A DNA stretch of 64,000 bases, from the NCBI GenBank assembly GCA_964640085.1, contig CAZXFA010000001.1, positions 124,001-188,000 on the forward strand, given 5' to 3'. This document shows, in pieces, positions 52,278-60,971 of this stretch. Position numbers and translations under genes: made by a program. The notes below the pieces were generated by a model, which did no database searches, was not told the origin of the DNA, and saw only the letters and a list, made by a program, of their open reading frames with translations. This DNA comes from CAZXFA01 sp964640085 (GTDB lineage: Bacteria; Actinomycetota; UBA4738; HRBIN12). Numbering within the stretch: position 1 is the first letter of the stretch; each line of letters begins with the position of its first letter.

Positions 52278-52685
52278 TCAGCGGCGTTCGAGCGCGATGA
52301 CCGGTATCCGGCGCTCGGTCTTGGCCGGGTACTCGGCGAACCCTGGACGGCGCTCGACCTGGCGGGCGTAGAGCGCCTCGCGCTCGGCGTCGTCCTGGAT
52401 CTCGGTGGCGTGCACGGGGATGGTCTCGGTTCCGACCTCGATCTCGACCTCCGGGTTCGCCATGAGGTTGCGGTACCAGTCGGGGTGGGTTGGCGAGCCG
52501 CCATTCGTGGCGAAGACGATGTACCGCTCGCCATCCGGCAGGTACACGAGCGGGTTCACCCGCGGCCGGCCGGTCTTCCGGCCGGCGGTGTGGAGGAGGA
52601 GCATCGTCGCGCCCTCGAAGTAGCCGCCGACCCGTCCCTCTTCGGCTCGGAACTCCCCGATGATCTGATCGTTCCAGTTGGCCAC
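52278..52685 (-). CDS. Deazaflavin (F420)-dependent nitroreductase-family protein
   Basis: The 135-residue split-barrel protein matches the Ddn/DUF385 family: NWNDQIIGEFRAEEGRVGGYFEG, LLLHTAGRKTGRPRVNPLVYLPDGERY and GSPTHPDWYRNLMANPEVEIEVG are its typical segments. Relatives use F420H2, or sometimes FAD or heme-like ligands, to reduce quinones or nitro compounds. It suggests that the organism makes F420. The GTG was chosen at the family N-terminus. Convergent with the preceding gene. Confidence 0.87.
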   Translation of the reverse strand: MANWNDQIIGEFRAEEGRVGGYFEGATMLLLHTAGRKTGRPRVNPLVYLPDGERYIVFATNGGSPTHPDWYRNLMANPEVEIEVGTETIPVHATEIQDDAEREALYARQVERRPGFAEYPAKTERRIPVIALERR

Positions 52686-52930
52686 GCGACCTATCAACCC
52701 GCCGCGACGTCGTTCGATTCCGCCACCGGCAACGGGGTCGCGATGCCGACCTCCTCGGGGCTCCGGACGCTCCCCGTCGAGCAGGTCCTCCGCCACGCCC
52801 CGCGGAAGGGCCGTTCCAGGGCCGATGGCTCCAGGGACGGTGGAGCCCGGTCCGACCGAGAGCGTGGCGTGGCTCGAGGCACCCCTGCCCACTGCCCCGC
52901 CTTTCCGAGGGCCCGTGCGACACTGGTTCG

Positions 52931-53653
52931 ATGCCCCTCCCCATCACATCGTCGGACGTCGTCACGACGCCGACGGGCGGAGTCGCGATCCAGGCGCTCG
53001 GCGTCCGGCACGCGTACGCGACGGGGGGTGATCGGACCGACGTCCTGGATGCCCTCGACCTCGAGGTCCCGGCGGGCGGGTACATCGCGATCACCGGGGC
53101 GTCGGGCGCCGGCAAGAGCACGCTGCTCTCGCTGCTCGGCGGGCTCGAGCCGCTCCAGACCGGGACGATCCGCGTGGGCGACCGCGACCTGGCCGGCCTG
53201 GGCGGCGACGCGCTCGCGGCGTACCGGCGCGAGACGGTCGGCTTCGTTTTCCAGCACTACGGCCTGGTCGAGGTGCTGAGCGCGCTCGAGAACGTCGAGC
53301 TCGCCCTGACGCTGACCGGCCGCGATCGCGCCTCGCGCCGTGCGCGCGCCCGCGAGCTCCTCGAGCAGGTGGATCTCGGCCACCGTGCGTCGCACCGGCC
53401 GACCGCGCTGTCGGGCGGCGAACGGCAGCGCGTCGCGATCGCGCGCGCCATGGCGAACCGCCCTCGGCTACTGCTCGCCGACGAGCCGACGGGCAACCTC
53501 GACGAGGACGCCGCGACGCACTGCCTCGACCTGCTCGAGGCGCTGCGCGCGGACCGAGGGTGCACGCTCCTGGTCGTCACGCACAACCGGCGCGTGGCCG
53601 AACGGGCGGACGGGGTGCGACGGCTCGTCGGCGGGCGGTGGGTCGACCGATGA
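52931..53653 (+). CDS. ABC transporter ATPase (MacB/LolD type)
   Basis: The 240-residue ATPase has Walker A TGASGAGKSTLL, Q-loop FVFQHYGLVEVLSA, signature LSGGERQRVAIARAMA and Walker B LLLADEPTGNLDE, with the PTGNLD phrase typical of the LolD/MacB/FtsE group. It is coupled to the permease gene by a 4-bp overlap. These transporters expel lipids, lipoproteins or peptides, or remodel the envelope. Confidence 0.92.
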   Translation: MPLPITSSDVVTTPTGGVAIQALGVRHAYATGGDRTDVLDALDLEVPAGGYIAITGASGAGKSTLLSLLGGLEPLQTGTIRVGDRDLAGLGGDALAAYRRETVGFVFQHYGLVEVLSALENVELALTLTGRDRASRRARARELLEQVDLGHRASHRPTALSGGERQRVAIARAMANRPRLLLADEPTGNLDEDAATHCLDLLEALRADRGCTLLVVTHNRRVAERADGVRRLVGGRWVDR

Positions 53654-54954
53654 GGTGGCGCGACGCCCTCGCCCTCGCGCTCGAGAGCGTGACGCGCCGC
53701 TTCGGCCGCACGGCGCTGACGGTCCTCGCCGTGACGCTCGCCAGCGGGCTGCTCGTCGCGCTCGCCACGATCGTGATCACTGCCAACTCGCGGGTGATCC
53801 GGCAGGTGAGCAAGGGCGGGCCGATCACCGGGATCCGCGTCCTGGCCGCTCGGGCGCAGCCGGGGCAACTCGAGAGCGACGACTTCCGTCCGGGCCGACC
53901 GATCAACATGACGAGCTCGTCGGTCGAGGCGATCCGCTCGCTCCCCGATGTCGCGGCGGTCGCGCCCGTTCTGGTGGTCGACACACTCGCCGTCCCGCCG
54001 GAGACCCCGGGCGGGCCGGAGCGGATCTTCGAGCGCATGGTCGGCGTCGACCTCCGGCAGCCGGGGAACCTTCCGGTGACCGTTCTCGCGGGCCGGTTGC
54101 CGGCGCCGGGCCTGTCGAGCGAGGTGGCCGTCACGCTCGGCTACCTCGACCGGCTGCACCTGGACGCCGACGAGCCGGAGGTCGTCCTCGGGACCTTCGT
54201 AGACCTCGCCGCGCCGCAGGTCTACCGGAAGATCGACGGCGACATCGACTACCGCGGGCGGTGGGTCCACGCCCGGATCGTCGGGGTCGTCGCCCAGGAC
54301 GCCGGCCCAGGACAGTTCCTCGTACCGATCGAGCAGACCCAGGCCGACCGCGTCTGGGCGTTGCGCGGCATCGCCGACGGTGACCGACAACCGCTGCCGG
54401 CATCGGAGTTCACCGGGTTGGTCGTGGTGGCCTCCTCGCTCGAGAAGGTCGGCGAGGTGCGGGCCGGGATCACCGACCTCGGTTTCGCGACCAGCGCTCC
54501 GGAGCAGCTGATCTCGAACGTGCAGCGGTACCTGCGAGTCGTGGACATCGTGCTCGGCGCGATCGCGCTCATCGCGCTGGTGATCGCGTCGCTCGGGATC
54601 GCCAACGCGATGCTCGCCGCCGTCCGCGAGCGCAGGCGAGAGATCGGGGTCCTGAAGGCGATCGGCGCCCGGGACCGCGACATCCTCCGGGCGTTCATGC
54701 TGGAGTCCGCGTTCGTGGGAGCGATCGGGGGAGCGCTCGGCACGGCGCTCGGCACCGCGGTCGCGGGGAGCGTGGGGCTCGTCGTGAACGCGTACCTGGT
54801 CCGACAGGGGCTCGCGGGCGTCCGCGTGGTCGTCCCGTGGACGGTGCTGCTCGCGGGGGTGGCCGGGGCGACCCTGCTGGCGGTCGTCGCGGGAACGGCG
54901 CCCGCGCTCCGGGCCGCGCGCCTGCCCGCCCGGGAGGCGGTGGGTGGCGTATGA
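53650..54954 (+). CDS. ABC transporter permease (MacB/FtsX type)
   Basis: The 434-residue permease has one N-terminal membrane helix (about 22-45), then a large outer domain of about 250 residues. Three C-terminal helices follow (VLGAIALIALVIASLGIANAML, FVGAIGGALGTALGTAVAG, TVLLAGVAGATLLAVVAG). ERRREIGVLKAIGAR is the FtsX signature between them. No periplasmic adaptor (MacA) gene is present, as expected in a single-membrane bacterium. The stop overlaps the hydrolase gene by 4 bp. Confidence 0.92.
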   Translation: MRWRDALALALESVTRRFGRTALTVLAVTLASGLLVALATIVITANSRVIRQVSKGGPITGIRVLAARAQPGQLESDDFRPGRPINMTSSSVEAIRSLPDVAAVAPVLVVDTLAVPPETPGGPERIFERMVGVDLRQPGNLPVTVLAGRLPAPGLSSEVAVTLGYLDRLHLDADEPEVVLGTFVDLAAPQVYRKIDGDIDYRGRWVHARIVGVVAQDAGPGQFLVPIEQTQADRVWALRGIADGDRQPLPASEFTGLVVVASSLEKVGEVRAGITDLGFATSAPEQLISNVQRYLRVVDIVLGAIALIALVIASLGIANAMLAAVRERRREIGVLKAIGARDRDILRAFMLESAFVGAIGGALGTALGTAVAGSVGLVVNAYLVRQGLAGVRVVVPWTVLLAGVAGATLLAVVAGTAPALRAARLPAREAVGGV

Positions 54955-55697
54955 GTCGGCGGCTCTCGCTCATCGGGGTGTGCGCGCTCCTCGCCGGGTG
55001 CACCGCCTCCGCCGTCGACCGCGACCCGGTCGCGCCCGCGCCGGCCGGGGCGCCGACCGTCTACGTCGCGATCGGCGCGAGCGAGACCGCAGGCGTCGGC
55101 ACCGCCGACCCCTTCCGCGACGCGTGGCCGAAGGTGCTCTGGCGCGAGGCGTTCCCGGACGCGATCCTGTACGACTTCGGCGTCCCCGGGAGCACCGTCA
55201 AGCAGGCGCTCGTCGAACAGGTCCCCGAGGCGATCGCCGTGCGACCCGACGTGGCGACCGTGTGGCTGAACGTGAACGACCTCGTGGACCTGGTGCCGGT
55301 CGAGCGGTACGAGACCCGCCTGAACCGGCTCCTGGGCCGCCTCAGCGAGGCCGGCGTGGACGTCTTCGTCGCCAACGTGCCGGTCCTGACGAGCCTGCCG
55401 CTGTACCTGGCGTGCCTCCCCGAGCCCCCGCCGGGGGCGATCGTGTGCCCGATCGGCAGGACGCTCCCCCCGCCGGCGGTGATCGAGTTCGCCGCGGAGG
55501 CCTACAACGCCGCGATCGCCAGGGTCGCCGAGCGCCACGACGCAACGGTGGTGGACCTCCACGCGCTCGGCGACGTGGCGGCATCCGACCCCTCGTTCGT
55601 CAGCGACGACGGCTTCCACCCCAGCACCGAGGGCGCCGCCCTGATCGCCGCTCGGTTCGCGGCGGCGGTCGCGGGGTCGGGTGGCGATGCCCCCTGA
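54951..55697 (+). CDS. Lipoprotein SGNH/GDSL-family hydrolase
   Basis: The 248-residue protein starts with a lipoprotein signal (LSLIGVCALLAGC, lipid on the Cys near residue 18). The SGNH fold follows: block I VYVAIGASETAGVG with Ala-Ser in place of Gly-Asp-Ser, a Gly block (DFGVPGSTVKQA), an Asn block (LNVNDL) and block V DGFHPSTEGAALIA. It should be an esterase anchored outside the membrane. Translational coupling to the ABC permease suggests it acts on the exported molecule or a lipid. Confidence 0.86.
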   Translation: MSRRLSLIGVCALLAGCTASAVDRDPVAPAPAGAPTVYVAIGASETAGVGTADPFRDAWPKVLWREAFPDAILYDFGVPGSTVKQALVEQVPEAIAVRPDVATVWLNVNDLVDLVPVERYETRLNRLLGRLSEAGVDVFVANVPVLTSLPLYLACLPEPPPGAIVCPIGRTLPPPAVIEFAAEAYNAAIARVAERHDATVVDLHALGDVAASDPSFVSDDGFHPSTEGAALIAARFAAAVAGSGGDAP

Positions 55698-55729
55698 CGG
55701 GTCGGTTCGGAGCGAGGTAGAACTTGTCC

Positions 55730-56272
55730 ATGGCCCGGTACTTGGCCCTGCTGCGGGGGATCAACGTCGGCGGGAAGAACGCGATCAGGATGCCCGAGCT
55801 GAAGGCGTGCTTCGAGGCGAGCGGTTTCGAGGATGTGAGCACGTACATCCAGAGCGGCAACGTCGTGTTCGGCGCCCGCGACGGTCGGGCTCCCGAGCTG
55901 GCTGGGCGGATCGAGGACATGCTGGCCTCGACGTTCGGCCTGCCGATCAGCGTGGTGCTGCGGAGCCGGACGCAGATGCGCTCGATCGTCGGCCGGGCGC
56001 CCGACGGGTTCGGCACGGACCCGGCCAGCTACCGCTACGACGTGATCTTCCTGAAGGAGCCGCTCACGGCCCGGGAGGCGATGAAGAGCGTCTCGGTGAA
56101 GGCGGGTGTGGACGAGGCGCACGCGGGGAGGGGCGTCCTGTACTTCTCGCGCCTCACCGCGAAAGCCTCCGCGAGCCGCCTGAGCCGGATCGTCGGCCTG
56201 CCGGAGTACAAGTTCATGACGATCCGGAACTGGAACACGACCACGACGCTGCTCCGGATGATGGATGGATAA
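55730..56272 (+). CDS. DUF1697 protein
   Basis: The 180-residue protein matches DUF1697: RYLALLRGINVGGKNAIRMPELK at the N-terminus, YIQSGNVVF, and a C-terminal NWNTTTTLLRM. The family is widespread and uncharacterised; its fold is reported to be ferredoxin-like. The ATG is preceded by a weak site (GAGGTAG). No operon partner is evident. Confidence 0.9.
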   Translation: MARYLALLRGINVGGKNAIRMPELKACFEASGFEDVSTYIQSGNVVFGARDGRAPELAGRIEDMLASTFGLPISVVLRSRTQMRSIVGRAPDGFGTDPASYRYDVIFLKEPLTAREAMKSVSVKAGVDEAHAGRGVLYFSRLTAKASASRLSRIVGLPEYKFMTIRNWNTTTTLLRMMDG

Positions 56273-56298
56273 GGCCGCGTCGGCCGGTGATCAGGCCG

Positions 56299-56760
56299 TC
56301 ACGCCGCGTAGCCGAGCGCCGGCCACTCGAGCACGGTGACCGACAGGACGAAGGCGTTGATCGCCAGGCCGAGCACGAGCAGCGGGTGCAGGTAGAGCGC
56401 GAGCAGCGCCGACGAAGCCGCCGCCGCGGCGATCGCCGTCCCGGTCCACCACCCCAGGTTCGCGAGGAGGGCGATCCCCGCCACGGTGAACCCCGCGATG
56501 GTGAGGGCCATCAGCGCCACCGCGGTCGCCTGAAGAGCCCCCGTGCCCAGCCCCACGGTGGAGAGCGCCCACGAGCGGTCGGCGTGGAAGGGCCACTCGG
56601 TGCCTCCGGGCGACTGTGCGGGTTCGGGCACGACGTACATCAGGTGCACGAGCCCGTGGGCGACCAGGAACAGGCCGAGGACCACGCGGAAGCGGGTGCC
56701 GAGCCACGCGGCCGCGAGGAGCACGGGGATGTACGGCAGCAACGGGGTCAGCCGACGCAT
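56299..56760 (-). CDS. Small integral membrane protein
   Basis: The 153-residue protein has four predicted helices (YIPVLLAAAWLG, VVLGLFLVAHGLVHLMYVV, ALMALTIAGFTVAGIALLANLGWW, LYLHPLLVLGLAINAFVLSV). The HGLVHLMYVVPEP stretch with paired histidines recurs in uncharacterised actinobacterial membrane proteins. The ATG has an AAGGAG site. No function can be assigned. Confidence 0.75.
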   Translation of the reverse strand: MRRLTPLLPYIPVLLAAAWLGTRFRVVLGLFLVAHGLVHLMYVVPEPAQSPGGTEWPFHADRSWALSTVGLGTGALQATAVALMALTIAGFTVAGIALLANLGWWTGTAIAAAAASSALLALYLHPLLVLGLAINAFVLSVTVLEWPALGYAA

Positions 56761-56890
56761 GGCGATCACTCCTTCGATTCGCTTCCTGCGACCACCGTAG
56801 ACGGACCGTCGCGGATGTCCTTGGTGTCGGTGGTCCCATCGGTCGCGGGACCCCCGTCCGTGCAAGGGCGGATGACGGAACGCCCGTTCC

Positions 56891-57253
56891 CTATCGACGC
56901 TTGGCGGCGACCTCGGCGAGGCGGGTCTTCACGACGCTCTTCACCACGCCGATGGGCAGACGCTCGCCGTACGCGAAGCTGATCGTCCCCTTGCCCGTGA
57001 CGTGTTCACCGAGCTCCGCCCGGTGCGCCTCGATCGCCTCGACGCTCATCGGGAAGAAGCTGTAGTGGTCCTTGAACGCCATGTAGCCGACGAACGACTT
57101 CCCGCCGAGCTTGAACCCCGGCATGCTGTAGACGACCGCGTCCTCGACCCCCGGAGCGGCGGCGGCGATCGTCTCGCGGAGCTTCTGCAGCGCGGCGCGA
57201 TGCTGCTGGCTCAGCCCCGCGAAGTACGCCTCGACGCTTTCGGGCTTCTCCAC
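56891..57253 (-). CDS. DUF1801 / YdhG-like protein
   Basis: The 120-residue protein has the DUF1801 pattern: SVEAYFAGLSQQHRAALQKLRETI, VVYSMPGFKLGGKSFVGYMAFKDHYSFFPM and an ISFAYGERLP segment. Relatives are called iron chaperone-like (frataxin-like fold) without firm proof. GTG start with a GGAG-like site. It is a single-gene unit. Confidence 0.85.
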   Translation of the reverse strand: MEKPESVEAYFAGLSQQHRAALQKLRETIAAAAPGVEDAVVYSMPGFKLGGKSFVGYMAFKDHYSFFPMSVEAIEAHRAELGEHVTGKGTISFAYGERLPIGVVKSVVKTRLAEVAAKRR

Positions 57254-57456
57254 TCCGTCCCCCCCGTTCGGCTTCGTCCATCATCCTCGCTCGAGGTCGG
57301 ACGGGCGACCCGAGGCCGACGACGGTCGAGACCCCGGCCGGCGCCTCACCCGCAGGACCCGCCCGAGCGTCCTACCCGGGAGGGGCCATCCGGCCGCGGG
57401 CCGCCCCGGCGCTGAGGGCTACGGTCGGATACGGAGGCAACCCCGAGGAGTCCGCC

Positions 57457-57963
57457 ATGGCCAAGCAGCCCGAAGCGCTCGTCGACAAGCACGCCGAGTT
57501 CGTTCCGCTGATCGCCGCGATCGAGAAGGTGGAGGCGTCGGTCGGCGAAGGTAAGGCGCCCTCGCTCCGGCTGTCGACGGTCGGACTGCACGAGTCGCTC
57601 GCCCACGGCCTCATCCCGCATGCCGTCGGGGAGGGACGTACCGTCTTCCCCGTGCTGCGGCGCGTGACGGGCTCGGACGAGATCGCCACCGAGATGAACC
57701 GGGAGCACCGGGAGATCGCGCGCCTCACCGATGAGCTCGAACGGATCCACGGGGAGCTCGTCCGCTCCGGCGTCTCCAGCGAGAAGGAGCGGGCGCTGAC
57801 CGGGCTGCTCGAGAGGCTCCGGACCGCGATCCGCGAGCACTTCGCGGCCGAGGAGGAGACCTGCTTCCGGATCCTCAAGGCGGAGCTGGATCCGGACGAG
57901 GCGAAGGAGCTCTGCCGGGCGCTCGACGTGGCGGCGACGCAGGTCCGCGAGGCCTACGAGTAG
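57457..57963 (+). CDS. Hemerythrin-like HHE-domain protein
   Basis: The 168-residue four-helix protein has His and Glu residues placed as in HHE cation-binding domains (GLHESLAHGLIPHAVGEGRTVFP, NREHREIARLTDELE, IREHFAAEEETCF). It may hold a di-iron site that binds oxygen or nitric oxide. A GGAGGC site and a second purine run precede the ATG. It runs 10 bp into the convergent rpsD. Confidence 0.82.
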   Translation: MAKQPEALVDKHAEFVPLIAAIEKVEASVGEGKAPSLRLSTVGLHESLAHGLIPHAVGEGRTVFPVLRRVTGSDEIATEMNREHREIARLTDELERIHGELVRSGVSSEKERALTGLLERLRTAIREHFAAEEETCFRILKAELDPDEAKELCRALDVAATQVREAYE

Positions 57964-58556
57964 AACTCGATGATCAGCCGCTCGTCGATCGGCACGGGCA
58001 GCGGGATCTCGCCGCGCTCGGGGTAGCGGGACATCGTCCCCTGGAGTTGCTCCACGTTCCGGTACAGGTACGGGGGCGGGTCCGGCGCCAGCTCCAGCGC
58101 CTCGCGCACGAACACGAAGTTCCGCGCCTTCTCCGAGAGCTCGATCGTCTGCTCCGGCTTGACCTGTGCGCTCGGCACGTCCACCCGCCGACCGTTGACC
58201 CGCACGTGCCCGTGCGAAACGAGCTGCCGGGCCTGCCGCTGAGTGAGCGCGAACCCGAGCCGCTGGATCACGGTGTCGAGCCGCGTCTCGAGCTGGCGGA
58301 TCAGCTCCTCGCCGGTGACCGCGGTGTGGCGGCTGGCGCGCTCGTAGTAGGTGCGCATCTGGCGCTCGCCGACCCCGTAGATCGCGCGGAGCTTCTGCTT
58401 CTCGAGCAGCCGGACCTGGTACTCGGAGAACCGTTTGCGGCCCCGCCCGTGCTGTCCCGGCGGGTAGGGACGCTTGACCGCCGGGCAGTTCGGCCGCCCG
58501 CACAGGGGCTGGCCGACCCGGCGGCACATGCGGTGGCGAGGTCCGACCTTGTTCAT
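57954..58556 (-). CDS. rpsD: 30S ribosomal protein S4
   Basis: The 200-residue primary 16S rRNA-binding protein. It has the zinc-type N-terminus with cysteines in CRRVGQPLCGRPNC, KRPYPPGQHGRGRKR, the RNA-binding S4 domain (RLDTVIQRLGFALTQRQARQLVSHGHVRVNGRRVD) and the terminal LIIEFYS. The gene stands alone rather than beside rpsK and rpoA. A TACCCT box lies 11 nt upstream of the ATG (58568-58573). Confidence 0.97.
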   Translation of the reverse strand: MNKVGPRHRMCRRVGQPLCGRPNCPAVKRPYPPGQHGRGRKRFSEYQVRLLEKQKLRAIYGVGERQMRTYYERASRHTAVTGEELIRQLETRLDTVIQRLGFALTQRQARQLVSHGHVRVNGRRVDVPSAQVKPEQTIELSEKARNFVFVREALELAPDPPPYLYRNVEQLQGTMSRYPERGEIPLPVPIDERLIIEFYS

Positions 58557-58616
58557 CGCGGCCCGCCAGGGTACCAACGCCTCACGTCGGCCGACATGAG
58601 CCGTCCGGCCGCTCGA

Positions 58617-58622
58617 TAGCAT
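58617..58622 (+). promoter_or_regulatory. -10 box of the ADP-ribosylglycohydrolase gene
   Basis: TAGCAT ends 10 nt before the ATG. It is divergent from rpsD, whose own -10 box lies about 45 bp away. Confidence 0.35.
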
Positions 58623-58632
58623 CGCGCCCGGG

Positions 58633-59544
58633 ATGGAGCTCACCGATCGCGTCGTGGGGAGCTGCCTGGGCCTCGCGCTCGGCGATGCCCTGGGGGCGCC
58701 GTTCGAGTTCCTCCGCGGGATCAACGTGCCGGATCCGATCCCCGCGCTCGAACGCCCCTGGCTCGACCGTCCACCCGGATCGACCACCGACGACACCGCG
58801 ATGGCCCGGAACCTGATGCGAAGCCTCGCCGAGCGTGACGGCTTCGACCCCGAGGACCTCGTGCGGCGCCACCTGCAGTGGATAGGCTCCAACCCTCCCG
58901 ACGTCGGCTCGCTCACCGGCCGCGTGCTGCGGCGAGCGGCGGGAGGCGAGGATCCGCGGGAGGCGGCACGCGCGATCTGGGAGCAGCGGGGTCCCGAGGT
59001 CTCGGCGGGCAACGGCTCCGTGATGTACTGCGCGCCGCTCGGCCTGGCCTACGCGAACCGTCCCGGCGAGCTGTACGAGCTCGCGCCCGAGCTCTCGGCG
59101 CTCACCCACTTCGACGGCCGATGCCGGACCGCGGTGCTCGCCGGTACGCTCGCCACCGCTGCCCTCACGCGCGGCGAAACCGCCGAGGCGGCCGCGGCGA
59201 GCGCCCTCGCCGCCGTTCACGAGCTCGAGGGGGGCGAGGAGCTCGAGTTCTTGGTCCAGGCCGCCGGTCGCGTCCGGCCGGTCGACGGCCCCGATCAGGG
59301 GTTCTGCCTGTTCGCTGCTGGGATCGGGCTCCAGGCCCTGCTCGGCGGCGACGCCGAGGCCGAGCTCCGGCGGGTCGTCGCGCTGGGCGGGGACACGGAC
59401 ACGAACGCGGCAGTGGCCGGAGCTCTGCTCGGCGCCCGCGAGGGAGCCTCAGGCCTGCCCGCTGACTGGCTCGCCCGCCTGCAGGACCGGGACCCGATCG
59501 AGGCCGAGGCGCGGGCCCTGGTGCCGCTCGCCGAGCGGACCTAG
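58633..59544 (+). CDS. ADP-ribosylglycohydrolase-family protein
   Basis: The 303-residue protein is of the DraG/ARH family, which removes ADP-ribose from proteins or small molecules using two magnesium ions. Metal ligands are visible in STTDDTAMA near residue 55 and GGDTDTNAAVAGALLGA near residue 255, with GNGSVMYCAPLGL between. Length is typical. No partner ADP-ribosyltransferase (DraT) or nitrogenase gene is near. Its stop is 4 bp inside the convergent zwf. Confidence 0.92.
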   Translation: MELTDRVVGSCLGLALGDALGAPFEFLRGINVPDPIPALERPWLDRPPGSTTDDTAMARNLMRSLAERDGFDPEDLVRRHLQWIGSNPPDVGSLTGRVLRRAAGGEDPREAARAIWEQRGPEVSAGNGSVMYCAPLGLAYANRPGELYELAPELSALTHFDGRCRTAVLAGTLATAALTRGETAEAAAASALAAVHELEGGEELEFLVQAAGRVRPVDGPDQGFCLFAAGIGLQALLGGDAEAELRRVVALGGDTDTNAAVAGALLGAREGASGLPADWLARLQDRDPIEAEARALVPLAERT

Positions 59545-60971
59545 TGCAGATGCCACCGCCGCGGGGCGATCAGCTCGTCCGCGGCGGCCGGGCCCCAGGT
59601 GTCGGGTGCGTAGGGGTGCAGTTCGCCGGGGTTCGCGAGCGCTGGCTCGACGATCTGCCAAGCCCTCTCCACTCCGTCCGCCCGGGTGAACAGGGTGTGG
59701 TCCCCCGCCATCGCGTCGTGGAGGAGACGCTCGTAGGCCTCGGCCGGCTGGTGCATGAACGTCTTCTCGTAGTCGAAGACCATCCGGGCCGTCGTCGGCT
59801 CGTACCCGTGCCCTGGGACCTTGGCCTGGAAGGCGAGCGAGATGCCCTCGTCGGGCTGGATCCGGATCGTGAGGTGGTCGGCGGGCAGCGGGCCGATCCC
59901 CAGCTCGTCGAACAGATAGTCGGGCGGCTCCCGGAACCGGACCGTGATCTCGGTCGCGCGCCGGGGCAGGCGCTTGCCGTGCCGCAGGAGGATCGGGATC
60001 CCGTCCCACCGCCAGTTGTCGATCAGCAGCTCGGCGGCCACGAAGGTCTCGGTGGTCGATCCGGGCGCGACCCCGGGCTCGTCGCGATACCCCTCATACT
60101 GCCCCCGCACCAAGCGGGCGGGATCGAGCGGTCGGACCGCGCAGAGCAGCTTGACCTTCTCGTCACGGAAGGCCTCGGCCTCGAGCGACCGCGGCGGCTC
60201 CATCGCGACGAAGGAGAGCACCTGGAGCATGTGGTTCTGCAGGAGGTCGCGGATCGCGCCCGCGCCCTCGTAGTAGTCGGCTCGACCCTCGACACCGGCG
60301 GTCTCAGCGACCGTGATCTGGAGGTGATCGATCGCGTCGCGGTTCCAGACCCGCTCGAACAGCGCGTTGCCGAACCGGAAGACCACGATGTTCTGCACCG
60401 TCTCCTTCCCCAGGTAGTGGTCGATCCTGAACAGCCGCGACTCGTCGAACGCCGCGTGGATCCGTCGCGTGAGCTCTCGGGCGCCCTCGAGCGAGTCGCC
60501 GAACGGCTTCTCGACCACGATCCGGCTCTGTCGGGTCGCCTGCCCGGCCGCCGCCAGGCCCTCGGCGATCGGGGCGAACAGCGACGGCGGGGTGGCCAGG
60601 TAGAACAGGCGCCCGCCCCCCAGGTCGAGCTCGCGATCGAGGTCCTCGAGTCGCTTCCCCAACCGCTCGAACGCACCGGGATCGCGTGCATCGACCGACG
60701 CGTAGGACATCGAGGCGAGTAGGGTTCCGAGCACCTGTGGGTCGAGGTCCATCCGGCATCGCTCGCGGATCGCCTCCTCGGCGCGTTCGCGGAGCGCGGC
60801 GTCGTCCGAGTCGCGGGAGCCCGATCCCACGATCGCGTACCGTTCCGGGAGCATGTCCCGGCACGCCAGGTGGTACAGGGCGGGGAAGATCTTCCGGTGC
60901 GCGAGGTCGCCCGTGGCCCCGAAGATCACGATCGCCTGGGACGCGGGAGTTTCGAGCGGCATCCCCGTCAT
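59541..60971 (-). CDS. zwf: Glucose-6-phosphate 1-dehydrogenase
   Basis: The 476-residue enzyme starts the oxidative pentose phosphate pathway and makes NADPH. IFGATGDLAHRKIFPAL binds the cofactor, VVEKPFGDSL and RIDHYLGKETVQN hold the active-site Lys and His, and IRIQPDEGISL is conserved in the C-terminal half. The ATG overlaps the gnd stop by 4 bp; a second ATG nine bases later is possible. It is co-transcribed after gnd. Confidence 0.95.
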   Translation of the reverse strand: MTGMPLETPASQAIVIFGATGDLAHRKIFPALYHLACRDMLPERYAIVGSGSRDSDDAALRERAEEAIRERCRMDLDPQVLGTLLASMSYASVDARDPGAFERLGKRLEDLDRELDLGGGRLFYLATPPSLFAPIAEGLAAAGQATRQSRIVVEKPFGDSLEGARELTRRIHAAFDESRLFRIDHYLGKETVQNIVVFRFGNALFERVWNRDAIDHLQITVAETAGVEGRADYYEGAGAIRDLLQNHMLQVLSFVAMEPPRSLEAEAFRDEKVKLLCAVRPLDPARLVRGQYEGYRDEPGVAPGSTTETFVAAELLIDNWRWDGIPILLRHGKRLPRRATEITVRFREPPDYLFDELGIGPLPADHLTIRIQPDEGISLAFQAKVPGHGYEPTTARMVFDYEKTFMHQPAEAYERLLHDAMAGDHTLFTRADGVERAWQIVEPALANPGELHPYAPDTWGPAAADELIAPRRWHLH

